From the NCBI GenBank assembly GCA_042862465.1, contig JASTVH010000007.1:1-64000 (forward strand): 64,000 bases of DNA. The letters are read 5' to 3'. The notes under the pieces were generated by a model. It ran no database searches. It had not been told where the DNA came from and was given only the letters and a program-made list of their open reading frames with translations. Numbering within the stretch: position 1 is the first letter of the stretch; the number at the start of each line of letters is the position of its first letter. Source of the DNA: JASTVH01 sp042862465 (GTDB lineage Bacteria; Pseudomonadota; Gammaproteobacteria; Pseudomonadales; Oleiphilaceae). The position numbers were made by a program, and so were the translations under genes. Positions 52,762-63,692 of this stretch are shown piece after piece.

Positions 52762-55700
52762 GGGCTCTCCTCCTGCGGATTCGGTCGGGATGGACTGCCT
52801 TTGAGATCCGATTGGGTGTCAAAAACATTACGTAAATCGATTTCCGGATCGTCCCAGGTTCCACGCACAGTATACGTAGCACTGGTGAGCCGACTCAAAG
52901 AATCCCCCATGAAACGGTCCACCAGGAACAGCGCACCACCGACCGGCGGTGCCGCGCCAAACAGGAGGGCCGCCAGGGGCAGGTTCTGGGTCAGCGGCAG
53001 CGAAACCACCATCCGCATATCGAAAGTTTCCTGCTCCAGATCCGTGCTGCCTGACAGCCTGAAATCTCCCGACGGCCCCTTGATGACCAGGTCCGGATCA
53101 AGAATCAGCTGCCCCTGGGCCAGGCGGGCTTTCGCTTCCAAAAGGTCAAAGCTGACACCACTCTCATACAGATCGGAAAAATCCAGCCGCAACCGTCGCA
53201 ACAGGGTATCGGTGTTGAGAATGCCGAAGACACGAAAAATCTGCGCCACATTGTTCTGGTTGAGAATGCGTCCGGAGTTCAGCTGCAGAGAAAGCCCGCC
53301 CTGCGCCTGGGTCAGGGCGAACGCGTGGGGCCCGCCAGGCCATTGCAAGTCCATGGTGGCCTCGGTCTTTTCGCTGGTCAGGGGCACCCCCAGATCCAGC
53401 CAGCTTTCCAGATCGCTGATGGTGCCACCGCGGATCTGACCCTGAAAATCAGTGTAGTTGCTCACCAGATCCCACGTCATGTTGCCGGTAAAGGTCAGGG
53501 ACCGGCTGCTGGCCCGCATGTCCTGCACCACGAGCTTTTCCGGCCCGGGTCGCAGATTGAAATCAATGGCACCGTAGACGGTTTCACCCACTCGCAGGTC
53601 CCCCACATGAGCATCCACTGGCGACCAGTCGGCCGCGTTGGCCGGTTCCACCGAGCCCCGCGATTGCTTCTTGCCCCCTTCGAGATGGAGCCGATCCAGT
53701 CCCACCTGGAGCGGCGCCGAAGCCGGTTTGATCACTTTACCCGCAATGCGCTTGCCATCCAGCGCAAACAGCCAACCAACGTTCGTGGAATCCACCTTCA
53801 GGGAGACCGGGCCCAGTGGTTCGTCCAACAGAACCAGCTCGCCCACATCGATCGCCGCTCCGCCAAACCAGTCAGGAGCCTGCCCGGCACTGCCCTCGGC
53901 AGTCTCCTGCTCTGTCGCCAGCACGTTCTGCCACTGGGTCACGTCCAGGCGTGACAGCTTCCCGCTGATGTTGACCCCGGAACCCTGCGGCGCCACCGGC
54001 TTATCCGAGCCCAATCTCAGACTTGCAGCCCGAAGCTGCCGCTGTTCCCATTCACCCCAGAACGCGAGACGGTCGGCCCAGTGTCCGCGGATACGCACCT
54101 GGCCGTCCTGCGGCCAGTCCATGGTCAGCAACATCGGGGATTCAGCGGCGGCCGGCTTGCCCAGGGGTGGCGGCAGCGTAATGGCCAGCCCCTTGGCCGC
54201 ACTCTGGATCTGCAGGGTCACTTCCGGAGAGAACCCCAGTCGTGCCTCATAGGGCAGCTGGCCCGTTAGAAAGGATGGCCGCTCCATGGCCATGCGCTCC
54301 CCCAGCGTGGCAACCGACAACATACCCTGCTGGCTGATCGCCAGGGGGCGGGCCTGGGTGCCGCCGCTGATCGCAAGCTTCACTGGATCGCCGAGAAAAC
54401 GCGCCTGGAGTTTCGAGCTGCTGACCCCGGTTTGCGTGCTGTAATGGATTTTGCCGGCGATGTCCTCCCATACCAGCGCCTCCGGTGTGTACTCCAGGCG
54501 GCCGGACTGGGTGCCAAGGTCCACATCCACTTGGGTTGGCCGCTCAGCGGCAGGGAAAATGGCGAGATTCAGCCGACCGTCCAGTTGCCCCTCAAACGTC
54601 AGATCCTTCACCCAGTCCCCCGTTTGCTCAGCCAGGGGTGTCTGCGTCAGCCAGACATTCAGGGTATCGCCCTCAAAGGTGGATGCGGTCTCGACATCGA
54701 CCCGCGTATCCCCTTGATCCTCACTGACACGTACCCTGGTGCCATCGATCCTCAGCCCCCCGGTCAGCCCTTTTTCAAGCTCGATCACCGCGTCGTGATT
54801 GAACAGCCGCACCGAGCCCTCGGCGTCGGTAACGGCCGGCCACTGCTCCTGGTAATTCAGGCGGGCATGGCTGAACTGGTAGAACAGACTCGAGCTGAAG
54901 GGTGTTTCCGGGTAGAAGTCATCCACCCCGCCATAGCCGAAGTACCAGCCGTAATCGATATCGGCCTGGGGAACGGCCTGGACCAGCCAGTCATATAGGT
55001 CTTTGTCCATTTCGTACTTGGGCAGAAAACCCGGCAGGAGTCCGGCGTTGGCATTGACCACCCCCACCCGAAGCGCCAGCCAGTTTTCCACCGCATCGCC
55101 AGTGTAGAAGTCAAAGGCACCGGAAAGTCGCGTATCATCACCGAGGTCGGCGCGCAGATCATCCGACCGGACCTGCCAGCCCTCGCCGACGCGACGCCAG
55201 CCCACTTCGCCGGTCAGATGCCTGAAATGCCAGGGCGCGACGAATACCTTCGGAAAACCCAGGTCAGTATCGTGGGTGTCCACGCGCACGTATCCTTCGT
55301 CACCAACCATGTTGATGTAGCCGTCGAGCCCATGCACGCCTGGGGCGCCGTCAAAGGCCTGAACGCTGATATCTTCAAGATTGCCGCTGAGTTTGAATGC
55401 CCCTTCGGCGCCCAGCTCGATCTGCAGCGGTGACAACTGCCCGCGCGGACGGTATTCACGCAGGGAACGCAGCGCCTCCCCCGGCAGCACCCCCAGGGCT
55501 TCCATGAATGTCGCCAGGGGACCAATCTCCAGCCGATCACCCTGAATCAGCAAGCCCTCTGTGCCCTGGGAAACGGCAAAAGCGCTGGGCTGGACCTGCT
55601 CTCCTTCCCATTCGTAGGTCAGATCGGTCGCATTCAGTTGCCAGCCCCGACCGGGCTCGTCGCGCCATCCCACCTTGCCCCGTATGGACGCCAAGGGAGG

Positions 55701-56648
55701 CAGCGGAATATCGGCACTCTTGAGCGCCAAGTGCGGAATGGAAACGTCCGCCAGGACAGATTCCAGACGACTGCCGCGAAAGTTGAGCCAGGTGCGCGCC
55801 TCCAGATCCATGCCGGTGATGCCGACCCGGTCCCATTCATAGGGCGCCGTGACAGCATCCAGCAAACGCGGGGAGGTGACCTCGGCGTACACCTGACCAT
55901 CAAAACCGCCACTGAAGAGGTGCTGGCCGCGCAGACTGATTTCGGCGATCTGCTGATTGGCATCTGCACGCATCAGGCGGCCGCTGGCGAGGAACTCTCC
56001 CTGGTGGAAGGCCAGGTAGAGCTGGGGAACCTGAAAACGCTGGCTATTGCCATCCGGGCTTTGCAGTTCGAGCCGCAGGTCGACCATCCGCAGCATGGGG
56101 TCCGACAACCAACGGCCCAGGCGCTGCACCCACGACTCCAGGGTCGAGCTCAGTTCGGCATCGTTCCACGCTACGGCGTCGGTGTCGTCGCCCGCTGCTG
56201 GCACCCACAGCCCCTTGATGCCGACCGTACCGCTGGCCTGCTGCACCAGGGTAAGGCGGGCATTGCGTGCGGTGAACTCCCGAAATACCAGTCGCTGACG
56301 ACGCAGGCTGGCTACCGTGTCCAGACGCATACGCAGGGTTCGCAGGAAGGTACTGCCCTGTGGCGACGCCGAGTCACCAATACGGAGATCGCGCAGGACC
56401 AGCACGGGATCCAGCCCCTGCCAGTCGCCCTCCAGGGCAGCGAGCGTCACCGGCTGCCCCAGGCTGTCGCTGGCCAGGGCCTCCACCTCGGCGCGATAGT
56501 TGTCAGCCAGGCTCATCAGCTGGCGTCCCAGCCCTACGTAGAGCGCCACCAGGATCAGTGCCGTGAGCACCAGAATCCAGATACCGTTGATCAGCCACCG
56601 GAGGAGCTGATACCAGGTTCTTCCCTGTGTCGTATCGGATGGCGGCAT
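52758..56648 (-). CDS. yhdP: AsmA-like envelope lipid-transport protein YhdP
   Basis: This is a very large (1296 residues) inner-membrane-anchored periplasmic protein of the AsmA-like group. In Escherichia coli YhdP, with TamB and YdbH, moves phospholipids to the outer membrane. A single N-terminal helix (WLINGIWILVLTALILVALYVG) precedes a long beta-rich body. The C-terminal DUF3971/AsmA_2 region contains GRILNQNNVAQIFRVFGILN and a hydrophobic segment near LPLAALLFG. I start at the ATG at 56648; the frame to 56693 is longer without support. It overlaps nit by 4 bases. Confidence 0.9.
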   Translation of the reverse strand: MPPSDTTQGRTWYQLLRWLINGIWILVLTALILVALYVGLGRQLMSLADNYRAEVEALASDSLGQPVTLAALEGDWQGLDPVLVLRDLRIGDSASPQGSTFLRTLRMRLDTVASLRRQRLVFREFTARNARLTLVQQASGTVGIKGLWVPAAGDDTDAVAWNDAELSSTLESWVQRLGRWLSDPMLRMVDLRLELQSPDGNSQRFQVPQLYLAFHQGEFLASGRLMRADANQQIAEISLRGQHLFSGGFDGQVYAEVTSPRLLDAVTAPYEWDRVGITGMDLEARTWLNFRGSRLESVLADVSIPHLALKSADIPLPPLASIRGKVGWRDEPGRGWQLNATDLTYEWEGEQVQPSAFAVSQGTEGLLIQGDRLEIGPLATFMEALGVLPGEALRSLREYRPRGQLSPLQIELGAEGAFKLSGNLEDISVQAFDGAPGVHGLDGYINMVGDEGYVRVDTHDTDLGFPKVFVAPWHFRHLTGEVGWRRVGEGWQVRSDDLRADLGDDTRLSGAFDFYTGDAVENWLALRVGVVNANAGLLPGFLPKYEMDKDLYDWLVQAVPQADIDYGWYFGYGGVDDFYPETPFSSSLFYQFSHARLNYQEQWPAVTDAEGSVRLFNHDAVIELEKGLTGGLRIDGTRVRVSEDQGDTRVDVETASTFEGDTLNVWLTQTPLAEQTGDWVKDLTFEGQLDGRLNLAIFPAAERPTQVDVDLGTQSGRLEYTPEALVWEDIAGKIHYSTQTGVSSSKLQARFLGDPVKLAISGGTQARPLAISQQGMLSVATLGERMAMERPSFLTGQLPYEARLGFSPEVTLQIQSAAKGLAITLPPPLGKPAAAESPMLLTMDWPQDGQVRIRGHWADRLAFWGEWEQRQLRAASLRLGSDKPVAPQGSGVNISGKLSRLDVTQWQNVLATEQETAEGSAGQAPDWFGGAAIDVGELVLLDEPLGPVSLKVDSTNVGWLFALDGKRIAGKVIKPASAPLQVGLDRLHLEGGKKQSRGSVEPANAADWSPVDAHVGDLRVGETVYGAIDFNLRPGPEKLVVQDMRASSRSLTFTGNMTWDLVSNYTDFQGQIRGGTISDLESWLDLGVPLTSEKTEATMDLQWPGGPHAFALTQAQGGLSLQLNSGRILNQNNVAQIFRVFGILNTDTLLRRLRLDFSDLYESGVSFDLLEAKARLAQGQLILDPDLVIKGPSGDFRLSGSTDLEQETFDMRMVVSLPLTQNLPLAALLFGAAPPVGGALFLVDRFMGDSLSRLTSATYTVRGTWDDPEIDLRNVFDTQSDLKGSPSRPNPQEESP

Positions 56649-56729
56649 CGTCGACCCCCGAGTCACACCCCGAAACGGCGGCCTTTCGGGCAACCCGAGG
56701 CCATGTTTCGGAGACGCCGGTCGTCAGGC

Positions 56730-58211
56730 TTAAAGCAGGACCACATCGTACTGTTCCTGGCTGTACATCACTTCCACCTGAAACTTGATGGACTTTTCGA
56801 TGAAGGTTTCCAGGTCAGCGACGTTATCGGATTCTTCGTCCAGCAGGCGGTCCACTACATTCTGGGAAGCCATCACCAGATAGCTTTCCGCCTCATAGGC
56901 GCGGTTAACCCGGAGAATTTCCCGGAAAATCTCATAACACACGGTTTCCGGGGTTTTGAGGAAGCCCCGGCCGTCACACACCGGACAGGGTTCGCACAGC
57001 AACTGCCCCAGGCTCTCGGTGGTACGCTTGCGGGTCATTTCCACCAGCCCCAGTTCGGAGACGCCGGTAATCTTGGTTTTGGCGTGATCCCGCTCCAGCA
57101 TCTTCTCGAGCATCCGCAGCACCTGACGCTGATGCTCGGTGTCGTCCATATCGATGAAGTCGATAATGATGATGCCACCAAGGTTACGCAGACGCAGCTG
57201 GCGGCTGATGGCACGGGCCGCTTCGAGGTTGGTCTTGAAGATGGTTTCTTCGAGATTGCGATGGCCAACGAAAGCCCCGGTATTGATGTCGATGGTGGTC
57301 ATGGCCTCGGTCTGGTCAAAAATCACGTAACCACCAGACTTAAGCTGCACCTTGCGACTCAGGGCCTTCTGGATTTCATCCTCGACGCTGTAAAGGTCGA
57401 ACAGTGGGCGCTCGCCCGGGTAATATTCCACCTTGTCGCCGATCTCGCTGACGAATTCCTCAACGAAGGTCATCACCCGCTGATGGCTTTCGCGGGAGTC
57501 GATACGGACCTTTTCGGTCTGGGGGCGGACCAGATCCCGAATGGTCCGGATGAACAGCGGCAAATCCTGATAGATAACGCTGGGAGCGGGAATGCCTTCC
57601 TTGCGCCCGAGAATCGACTGGCTCAGCCGGTGCAGGTATTTCATGTCACCCAGCACTTCATCCTTACCGGCGTTTTCCGCGGCGGTGCGGATGATGTATC
57701 CCCCACCATTGAAGCTCAGTTCTTCGGCGCACTCCTCAACCAGACCCCGCAGCCGCTCGCGTTCCTGCTCGTCTTCGATGCGCTGGCTGATGCCGACATG
57801 TTTGACGTTGGGCATGTACACCAGATAGCGGGACGGAATCGACAGCTGTGTGGTCAGGCGTGCGCCCTTGGTGCCGATCGGGTCCTTGGTGACCTGCACC
57901 ACCAGCGACTGCCCTTCCCGCAGCAGCGAGCGGATATCCGGCACCGGTTTGGGACCTTCTGACGCGTCCTCTTCGTCGGCCGCCAGATTCACCACATCCG
58001 AGGCGTGGATAAAGGCGGCACGCTCCAGGCCGATATCGACAAAAGCCGCTTCCATACCCGGCAGCACACGTGCCACCTTGCCCTTGTAGATGTTGCCGAC
58101 GATACCCTTGCGGGAGGTCCGCTCGATGTACGCTTCCTGCAGCATACCGTTTTCCACCAGCGCCACCCGGGTCTCCACCGGCGTCACGTTGATCAGAATT
58201 TCTTCACTCAC
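56730..58211 (-). CDS. rng: Ribonuclease G
   Basis: This is an endoribonuclease of the RNase E/G family that matures the 5' end of 16S rRNA. It has 493 residues, and the absence of a long C-terminal scaffold indicates RNase G. An S1-like N-terminal region has GNIYKGKVARVLPGMEAAFVD. The catalytic DNase I-like domain has the acidic IIDFIDMDD, and the zinc link is CPVCDGRG. It starts with GTG and overlaps maf by 8 bases. yhdP follows. Confidence 0.95.
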   Translation of the reverse strand: MSEEILINVTPVETRVALVENGMLQEAYIERTSRKGIVGNIYKGKVARVLPGMEAAFVDIGLERAAFIHASDVVNLAADEEDASEGPKPVPDIRSLLREGQSLVVQVTKDPIGTKGARLTTQLSIPSRYLVYMPNVKHVGISQRIEDEQERERLRGLVEECAEELSFNGGGYIIRTAAENAGKDEVLGDMKYLHRLSQSILGRKEGIPAPSVIYQDLPLFIRTIRDLVRPQTEKVRIDSRESHQRVMTFVEEFVSEIGDKVEYYPGERPLFDLYSVEDEIQKALSRKVQLKSGGYVIFDQTEAMTTIDINTGAFVGHRNLEETIFKTNLEAARAISRQLRLRNLGGIIIIDFIDMDDTEHQRQVLRMLEKMLERDHAKTKITGVSELGLVEMTRKRTTESLGQLLCEPCPVCDGRGFLKTPETVCYEIFREILRVNRAYEAESYLVMASQNVVDRLLDEESDNVADLETFIEKSIKFQVEVMYSQEQYDVVLL

Positions 58212-58818
58212 TGCACTTCTCCCACGAACGCCAAACAGGCCTTCCCGCCTCGGCGAACAATTCAGCCGTTTCTTTCAAGGGTAGACCGACCACGGCGCTA
58301 TAGCTGCCCGACAGGTGGGTCACAAATACGCCCCCCTTTCCCTGGATACCATAGGCACCGGCCTTGTCACCCGGCTCCCCGGTTTCCCAGTAGGCCTGTA
58401 TCTCCTCATGGGACAGCACTCGGAACTGGACATCCGTAACCGCCAGACGTACCTCACAAGCGCCTTGGCGGGCCAGAGCCACCGCTGACAGAACCTGGTG
58501 GTGACTGCCAGACAAGCGCGACAGCATCCCGTGGGCCTCATCGCGGTCGGCGGGCTTGCCCAGAATCTGGCCTTCGTGCACCACGGTCGTGTCACTGCCC
58601 AGAACCCAGGCATGGCTATCCCCGCAGGCGGCCAGACCCGCCTCCGCCTTGGCGCAGGCCAGGCGTCTGACATAATCATCAGGAGCCTCGCCGGCTTCGG
58701 GGGTTTCATCGATATCGACCGGCTGCACACTAAACGCGAGGCCCATCTGCGTCAGCAATTCCCGCCGCCTTGGTGAGGCCGAAGCGAGCACGATCGGCGC
58801 CAGGCGTTCTTCGTGCAT
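58204..58818 (-). CDS. maf: Maf-like nucleotide pyrophosphatase (YhdE type)
   Basis: This is a Maf/HAM1-fold nucleoside triphosphate pyrophosphatase of 204 residues. YhdE-type members act on dTTP and UTP, including modified forms. IVLASASPRRRELL is the family start, and VLGSDTTVV and GKPADRDEAHGML follow. GAYGIQGKG is the conserved late motif. It lies between mreD and rng on the same strand, 4 bp after mreD. Confidence 0.93.
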   Translation of the reverse strand: MHEERLAPIVLASASPRRRELLTQMGLAFSVQPVDIDETPEAGEAPDDYVRRLACAKAEAGLAACGDSHAWVLGSDTTVVHEGQILGKPADRDEAHGMLSRLSGSHHQVLSAVALARQGACEVRLAVTDVQFRVLSHEEIQAYWETGEPGDKAGAYGIQGKGGVFVTHLSGSYSAVVGLPLKETAELFAEAGRPVWRSWEKCSE

Positions 58819-58822
58819 AGGA

Positions 58823-59302
58823 TTACCTCAGTTTGCGGTTGAGCAGGTCCAGCAGGAGGCAGACAGGAGGCCACAGCACGGCGCTGGTGACGGCCGGCAG
58901 CAGGTAGTCAAAACCGCTGTCGGTATCTCCGAGAACCTGCTTGATGAAGTGAACGATCATCTGATTGATGCCCAATAGCAGAAACACCATCAGGCTCTGC
59001 TGGGGAATCGGGAACATTCGCAGCCGCTGGTGGGCACTGAGCACCAGAAACGCGATCACCGCCATACTCAGGGCATTGATCCCCAGGGTCGTACCCTCCA
59101 GAACATCGAGTAATAGTCCCACGAAGGCGGCGAAGAAGATGCCGAAACGGAACGGCGCCCGAAAGACCCAGTAAAACACCATCAAACCGACCCACTCCGG
59201 GCGCCATTCCACCCAGGTCGCCGGGAAAAGCGCAATACTGCCGACAAAGGCGAGAATCAGACTGACAAAGAAGGTCGGATAATGCACCGCTGGCAGAATC
59301 AT
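58823..59302 (-). CDS. mreD: Rod shape-determining protein MreD
   Basis: This is a 159-residue inner-membrane protein of the elongasome with five hydrophobic segments. The pattern VEWRPEWVGLMVFYWVF and FVGLLLDVLEGTTLGINALS is typical of MreD. Its start overlaps the mreC stop by 4 bases. Together with MreB and MreC it guides lateral wall synthesis. Confidence 0.94.
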   Translation of the reverse strand: MILPAVHYPTFFVSLILAFVGSIALFPATWVEWRPEWVGLMVFYWVFRAPFRFGIFFAAFVGLLLDVLEGTTLGINALSMAVIAFLVLSAHQRLRMFPIPQQSLMVFLLLGINQMIVHFIKQVLGDTDSGFDYLLPAVTSAVLWPPVCLLLDLLNRKLR

Positions 59303-60162
59303 GGCGCCTCCCCCTCGGTTGCCGGTGTAAGGTCCTCGGCCGGGCCGCCCTGGAAGACTACCAGGACCATCTGCGAGCGGTTGAGCTTGGCCATGGGGGC
59401 CGCGGTCACCTTGGCGAAGGGCTCGCCGGGATCGTGCCGCACCTCGGTGACCGTCGCCACCGGGTAACCTTTCGGAAAGCGCTCACCCAGCCCGGAGCTG
59501 ACCAGCAGATCGCCGGTGCGGATATCGGCGGTGTCGGGCACATGGACCAGTTCCAGCCGATCGGTTTCCCCGGTACCCAGCAGAATCGCGCGGGTACCGT
59601 TGCGGTTGACCTGCACCGGCACCGCATGACTGCTGTCGGAGATGAGCATCACACGGGAGGTGTACTGGCTGGTCTGGATCACCTGCCCCATCAGACCGTC
59701 GGCATCCAGCACCGCCTGACCGGCCACGATGCCATCCTCTTCACCCTTGTTGATGATGATCTCGTGGGAATAGGGATCGGGGGTCACACCGATGACATCG
59801 GCTACCACGGCCGTGTCATCCAACTCGGAAGAGGCATGCAGCAATTCGCGCAGGCGGGTATTCTCGGCCGCCAGGGCCGCGTATTTCTGCGCCCGACGCT
59901 CAAGTACCAACAGCCGGGCGCGGAGGGCCTCGTTTTCTTCCAGCAGCTCAGTGCGGTCGGTCAGGTTTTCGTCAAACCAGTCACCGATGCTATCGGGAAC
60001 ATGCCCCAGCCAGACCACCGGCGCGAGGCCTGTACCAAGCCACCCCCGGACGCGATCGAGGTACGTGAACTGGGAGTCCACCACAATCAGAAGCGCCGCC
60101 AGGATGCCAACAAACAGCAGCCTGAAGCTCAGATAGGGTCCTTGAACGAAGAGGTTCTTGAT
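59299..60162 (-). CDS. mreC: Rod shape-determining protein MreC, predicted AUC start
   Basis: MreC is a bitopic periplasmic scaffold of the rod-shape machinery. The body has a coiled coil (about LEENEALRARLLVLERRAQKY) and the beta-rich MreC domain (VNRNGTRAIL, VSSGLGERFPKGYPVA). The longest ATG/GTG/TTG frame begins at GTG 60084 and would delete the membrane helix. The frame is open to a TGA at 60175-60177, and the codons upstream translate as IKNLFVQGPYLSFRLL, then VGILAALLIVVDSQF, matching the conserved MreC anchor. No ATG, GTG, TTG or CTG lies in the few codons available. ATC at 60160-60162 fits exactly where the usual Met is and has GGGAGA six bases upstream. Read this way the protein has 287 residues. 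Confidence 0.85.
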   Translation of the reverse strand: MKNLFVQGPYLSFRLLFVGILAALLIVVDSQFTYLDRVRGWLGTGLAPVVWLGHVPDSIGDWFDENLTDRTELLEENEALRARLLVLERRAQKYAALAAENTRLRELLHASSELDDTAVVADVIGVTPDPYSHEIIINKGEEDGIVAGQAVLDADGLMGQVIQTSQYTSRVMLISDSSHAVPVQVNRNGTRAILLGTGETDRLELVHVPDTADIRTGDLLVSSGLGERFPKGYPVATVTEVRHDPGEPFAKVTAAPMAKLNRSQMVLVVFQGGPAEDLTPATEGEAP

Positions 60163-60168
60163 GGCGGT

Positions 60169-60174
60169 TCTCCC
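60169..60174 (-). promoter_or_regulatory. Ribosome-binding site for the AUC start of mreC
   Basis: GGGAGA on the minus strand, within GAGGGAGA, is six bases before the ATC codon at 60160-60162. This spacing supports initiation there rather than at the internal GTG at 60084. Confidence 0.75.
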
Positions 60175-60187
60175 TCAAAAGACGCGG

Positions 60188-60395
60188 CTTATAGCCCTTC
60201 TCCCTACCGCGGGAGAGGTTTGGGGAGAGGGAAAGCCGGGTCGAGCCCCGGCCGTGCCAAATCCGCTATCCTGGCGCGCACGGCGCACCCTCCCCCGCTC
60301 CTCTCCCACAACGGGACAAAGGCGTCTCTGCATCGGCATTCTCTCATGCCGTATTCTAGCAAGACCCCTTCTCCGGGGAGAGGGAGGACGAGTGA
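60188..60395. repeat. CTCTCCC/GGGAGAGG palindromic repeats in mreB-mreC gap
   Basis: The unusually long 233-bp mreB-mreC gap contains several related blocks. These are CCTTCTCCCTACCGCGGGAG..GGGGAGAGGG (about 60194-60230), an inverted block with CCTCCCCCGCTCCTCTCCC (about 60289-60310), and CCCCTTCTCCGGGGAGAGGG (about 60365-60387). They form potential hairpins and resemble dispersed REP-like elements. Their place within an operon may reduce mreC relative to mreB. Confidence 0.7.
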
Positions 60396-61436
60396 TCAGT
60401 GCTCCGGCGAAAAGAGCCCGGCGCCGCCTTTGTCGATGCGCTCCAGGGCCTTGCCGCCACCGCGCGCCACGCAGGTCAGGGGATCCTCGGCGACGATGAC
60501 CGGCAGCCCGGTTTCGGCACTGATCAGCTGGTCCAGACCACGCAGCAGCGCACCGCCACCGGTGAGGACGATACCGCGCTCGGCAATATCCGACGCCAAT
60601 TCTGGCGGCGACTGTTCCAGCGCGCTCTTGACGGTCTGGACGATCTGCGCCAGGGATTCCTGCAGCGCTTCCAGGATTTCATCGCTGTTCAGGGTGAAGG
60701 AACGGGGCACCCCTTCGGCGAGGTTGCGACCACGCACATCGATCTCGCGCAACTCCATACCTTCAAAGGCACTGCCGATCTCGTGCTTGATGCGCTCGGC
60801 GGTACTGTCACCGATCAGGCTGCCGTAGTTGCGACGCACGTAAGTCACGATGGCCTCATCGAACTTGTCACCGCCGACCCGTACCGATTCGGCGTAGACC
60901 ACGCCGTTAAGGGAAATGATCGCGATTTCAGTGGTGCCACCGCCGATATCCACCACCATGGAGCCACTGGCTTCTTCCACCGGCAAGCCGGCACCGATGG
61001 CGGCCGCCATGGGCTCTTCAATCAGGAAGACTTCGCGCGCGCCGGCGCCCATCGCGGATTCGCGGATCGCCTTGCGCTCAACCTGGGTGGATTTGCTGGG
61101 AACACACACCAGTACGCGGGGGCTGGGGGTGATAAAACTATTTTCGTGGACCTTGTGGATGAAGTGCTGGAGCATCTTCTCGGTCACCACGAAATCGGCG
61201 ATCACGCCGTCCTTCAGCGGCCGGATGGCCGTGATGTTGCCGGGCGTCCGCCCAAGCATGCGCTTGGCCTCGGCACCGACAGCCGCCACGCGCTTCTGGC
61301 CGCCTTCCATGCGGATTGCCACGACCGACGGCTCATTCAGGACAATGCCGCGACCGCGGACGTATATCAGGGTGTTGGCCGTTCCCAGGTCAATGGACAG
61401 ATCACTGGAAAAAAGGCCTCGAATTTTCTTAAGCAT
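60396..61436 (-). CDS. mreB: Rod shape-determining protein MreB
   Basis: This bacterial actin forms curved filaments under the inner membrane and positions the elongation machinery. It has 346 residues. The phosphate-1 loop is SIDLGTANTLIY, the phosphate-2 region is MVVDIGGGTTEIAIISL, and the adenosine motif is IVLTGGGALLRG. It is the first gene of mreBCD-maf-rng-yhdP-nit on the minus strand and is divergent from gatC. Confidence 0.97.
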   Translation of the reverse strand: MLKKIRGLFSSDLSIDLGTANTLIYVRGRGIVLNEPSVVAIRMEGGQKRVAAVGAEAKRMLGRTPGNITAIRPLKDGVIADFVVTEKMLQHFIHKVHENSFITPSPRVLVCVPSKSTQVERKAIRESAMGAGAREVFLIEEPMAAAIGAGLPVEEASGSMVVDIGGGTTEIAIISLNGVVYAESVRVGGDKFDEAIVTYVRRNYGSLIGDSTAERIKHEIGSAFEGMELREIDVRGRNLAEGVPRSFTLNSDEILEALQESLAQIVQTVKSALEQSPPELASDIAERGIVLTGGGALLRGLDQLISAETGLPVIVAEDPLTCVARGGGKALERIDKGGAGLFSPEH

Positions 61437-61901
61437 GGGCTTTATTCAACCTGCGGGGAAAACAGTGTTAGCGGAACACCGATCCTTCCCCACACTTATA
61501 ACACTGGATCGCGACTCCTTACGACCGTCTGTCCAGCTCCCTGGGGGAACGAACCGATGCGCACCCGGAAGATGCGGCAACTTTAGCAGTGGGCCGCGGG
61601 ACAGGCAAGGAGCTTAGCGCTGCCCATGCCCCACAAATTGCGCATCAGCAAGTCAGTGAGCCGCCAAGCGCAAGGCTCGATTGCGCAGAAACGGCCGCTG
61701 CCCTTTGAATGAATCGCAACGTGGTGGTGAGTGATGTGTGGGGGCCGCTGGCAGGGTGATTTTACATGAGACAGCACACTCGCAAATACATGCCCCCGCC
61801 GCCTCACTTGTACGTCCGAATCTGATACTATTGCGTTTTTTCCATGTCAGCCGCCGCCCATGGCCGCTGGCGCACCGGAACACGTTGCATCGGAGGCTCC
61901 C
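61437..61901. other. Divergent intergenic region mreB-gatC
   Basis: This 465-bp region holds promoters of both operons. On the minus strand, TGTTATAAG near 61495-61505 could be an extended -10 element for mreB. On the plus strand, TGATACTAT near 61825 could be one for gatC. Neither has a convincing -35 box. No gene, terminator or RNA is recognisable. Confidence 0.45.
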
Positions 61902-62189
61902 GTGGCAATCTCCCGTGAAGACATCGAAAAAGTCGCCTTTCTGGCCCGCATCAAAGTGGGTGACAGCGAAATCGATAGCCTGGAAAACGACCTGTCCAAC
62001 ATCCTCGATCTGGTCGACCAGCTGCAATCCGCCGATACCGACGGCGTCACACCCATGGCGCACCCCCTGGATGCCACCCAGCGTCTGCGCCCCGACCGGG
62101 TGACCGAATCCAACGAGCGCGAAGCGTTCCAGGCCATTGCTCCGGCTACCGAGGATGGCTGCTACCTGGTTCCACGCGTCATCGAATGA
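61902..62189 (+). CDS. gatC: Asp-tRNA(Asn)/Glu-tRNA(Gln) amidotransferase subunit C
   Basis: GatC helps assemble the GatCAB amidotransferase, which converts Glu-tRNA(Gln) or Asp-tRNA(Asn) to the amidated forms. It has 95 residues. ISREDIEKVAFLARI and LVDQLQSADTDGVTPMAHP are typical. I use GTG at 61902 with GGAGG five bases before it, which gives the usual family length. The ATG at 61860 would add 14 residues. Confidence 0.93.
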   Translation: MAISREDIEKVAFLARIKVGDSEIDSLENDLSNILDLVDQLQSADTDGVTPMAHPLDATQRLRPDRVTESNEREAFQAIAPATEDGCYLVPRVIE

Positions 62190-62226
62190 TCGCTCGTCGT
62201 TGATTTCCCATACTGGACTGGCTTCT

Positions 62227-63681
<1,455 letters not shown>

Positions 63682-63692
63682 GGAGAGCACTG

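Noticed and set aside
55638..57962. A 774-codon plus-strand open frame opposite yhdP and rng
   Set aside because: It crosses two genuine genes on the other strand, has no ribosome site and a composition typical of antisense frames in GC-rich DNA.
60399..61586. A 395-codon plus-strand open frame opposite mreB
   Set aside because: It is the antisense shadow of mreB, with no recognisable motif.
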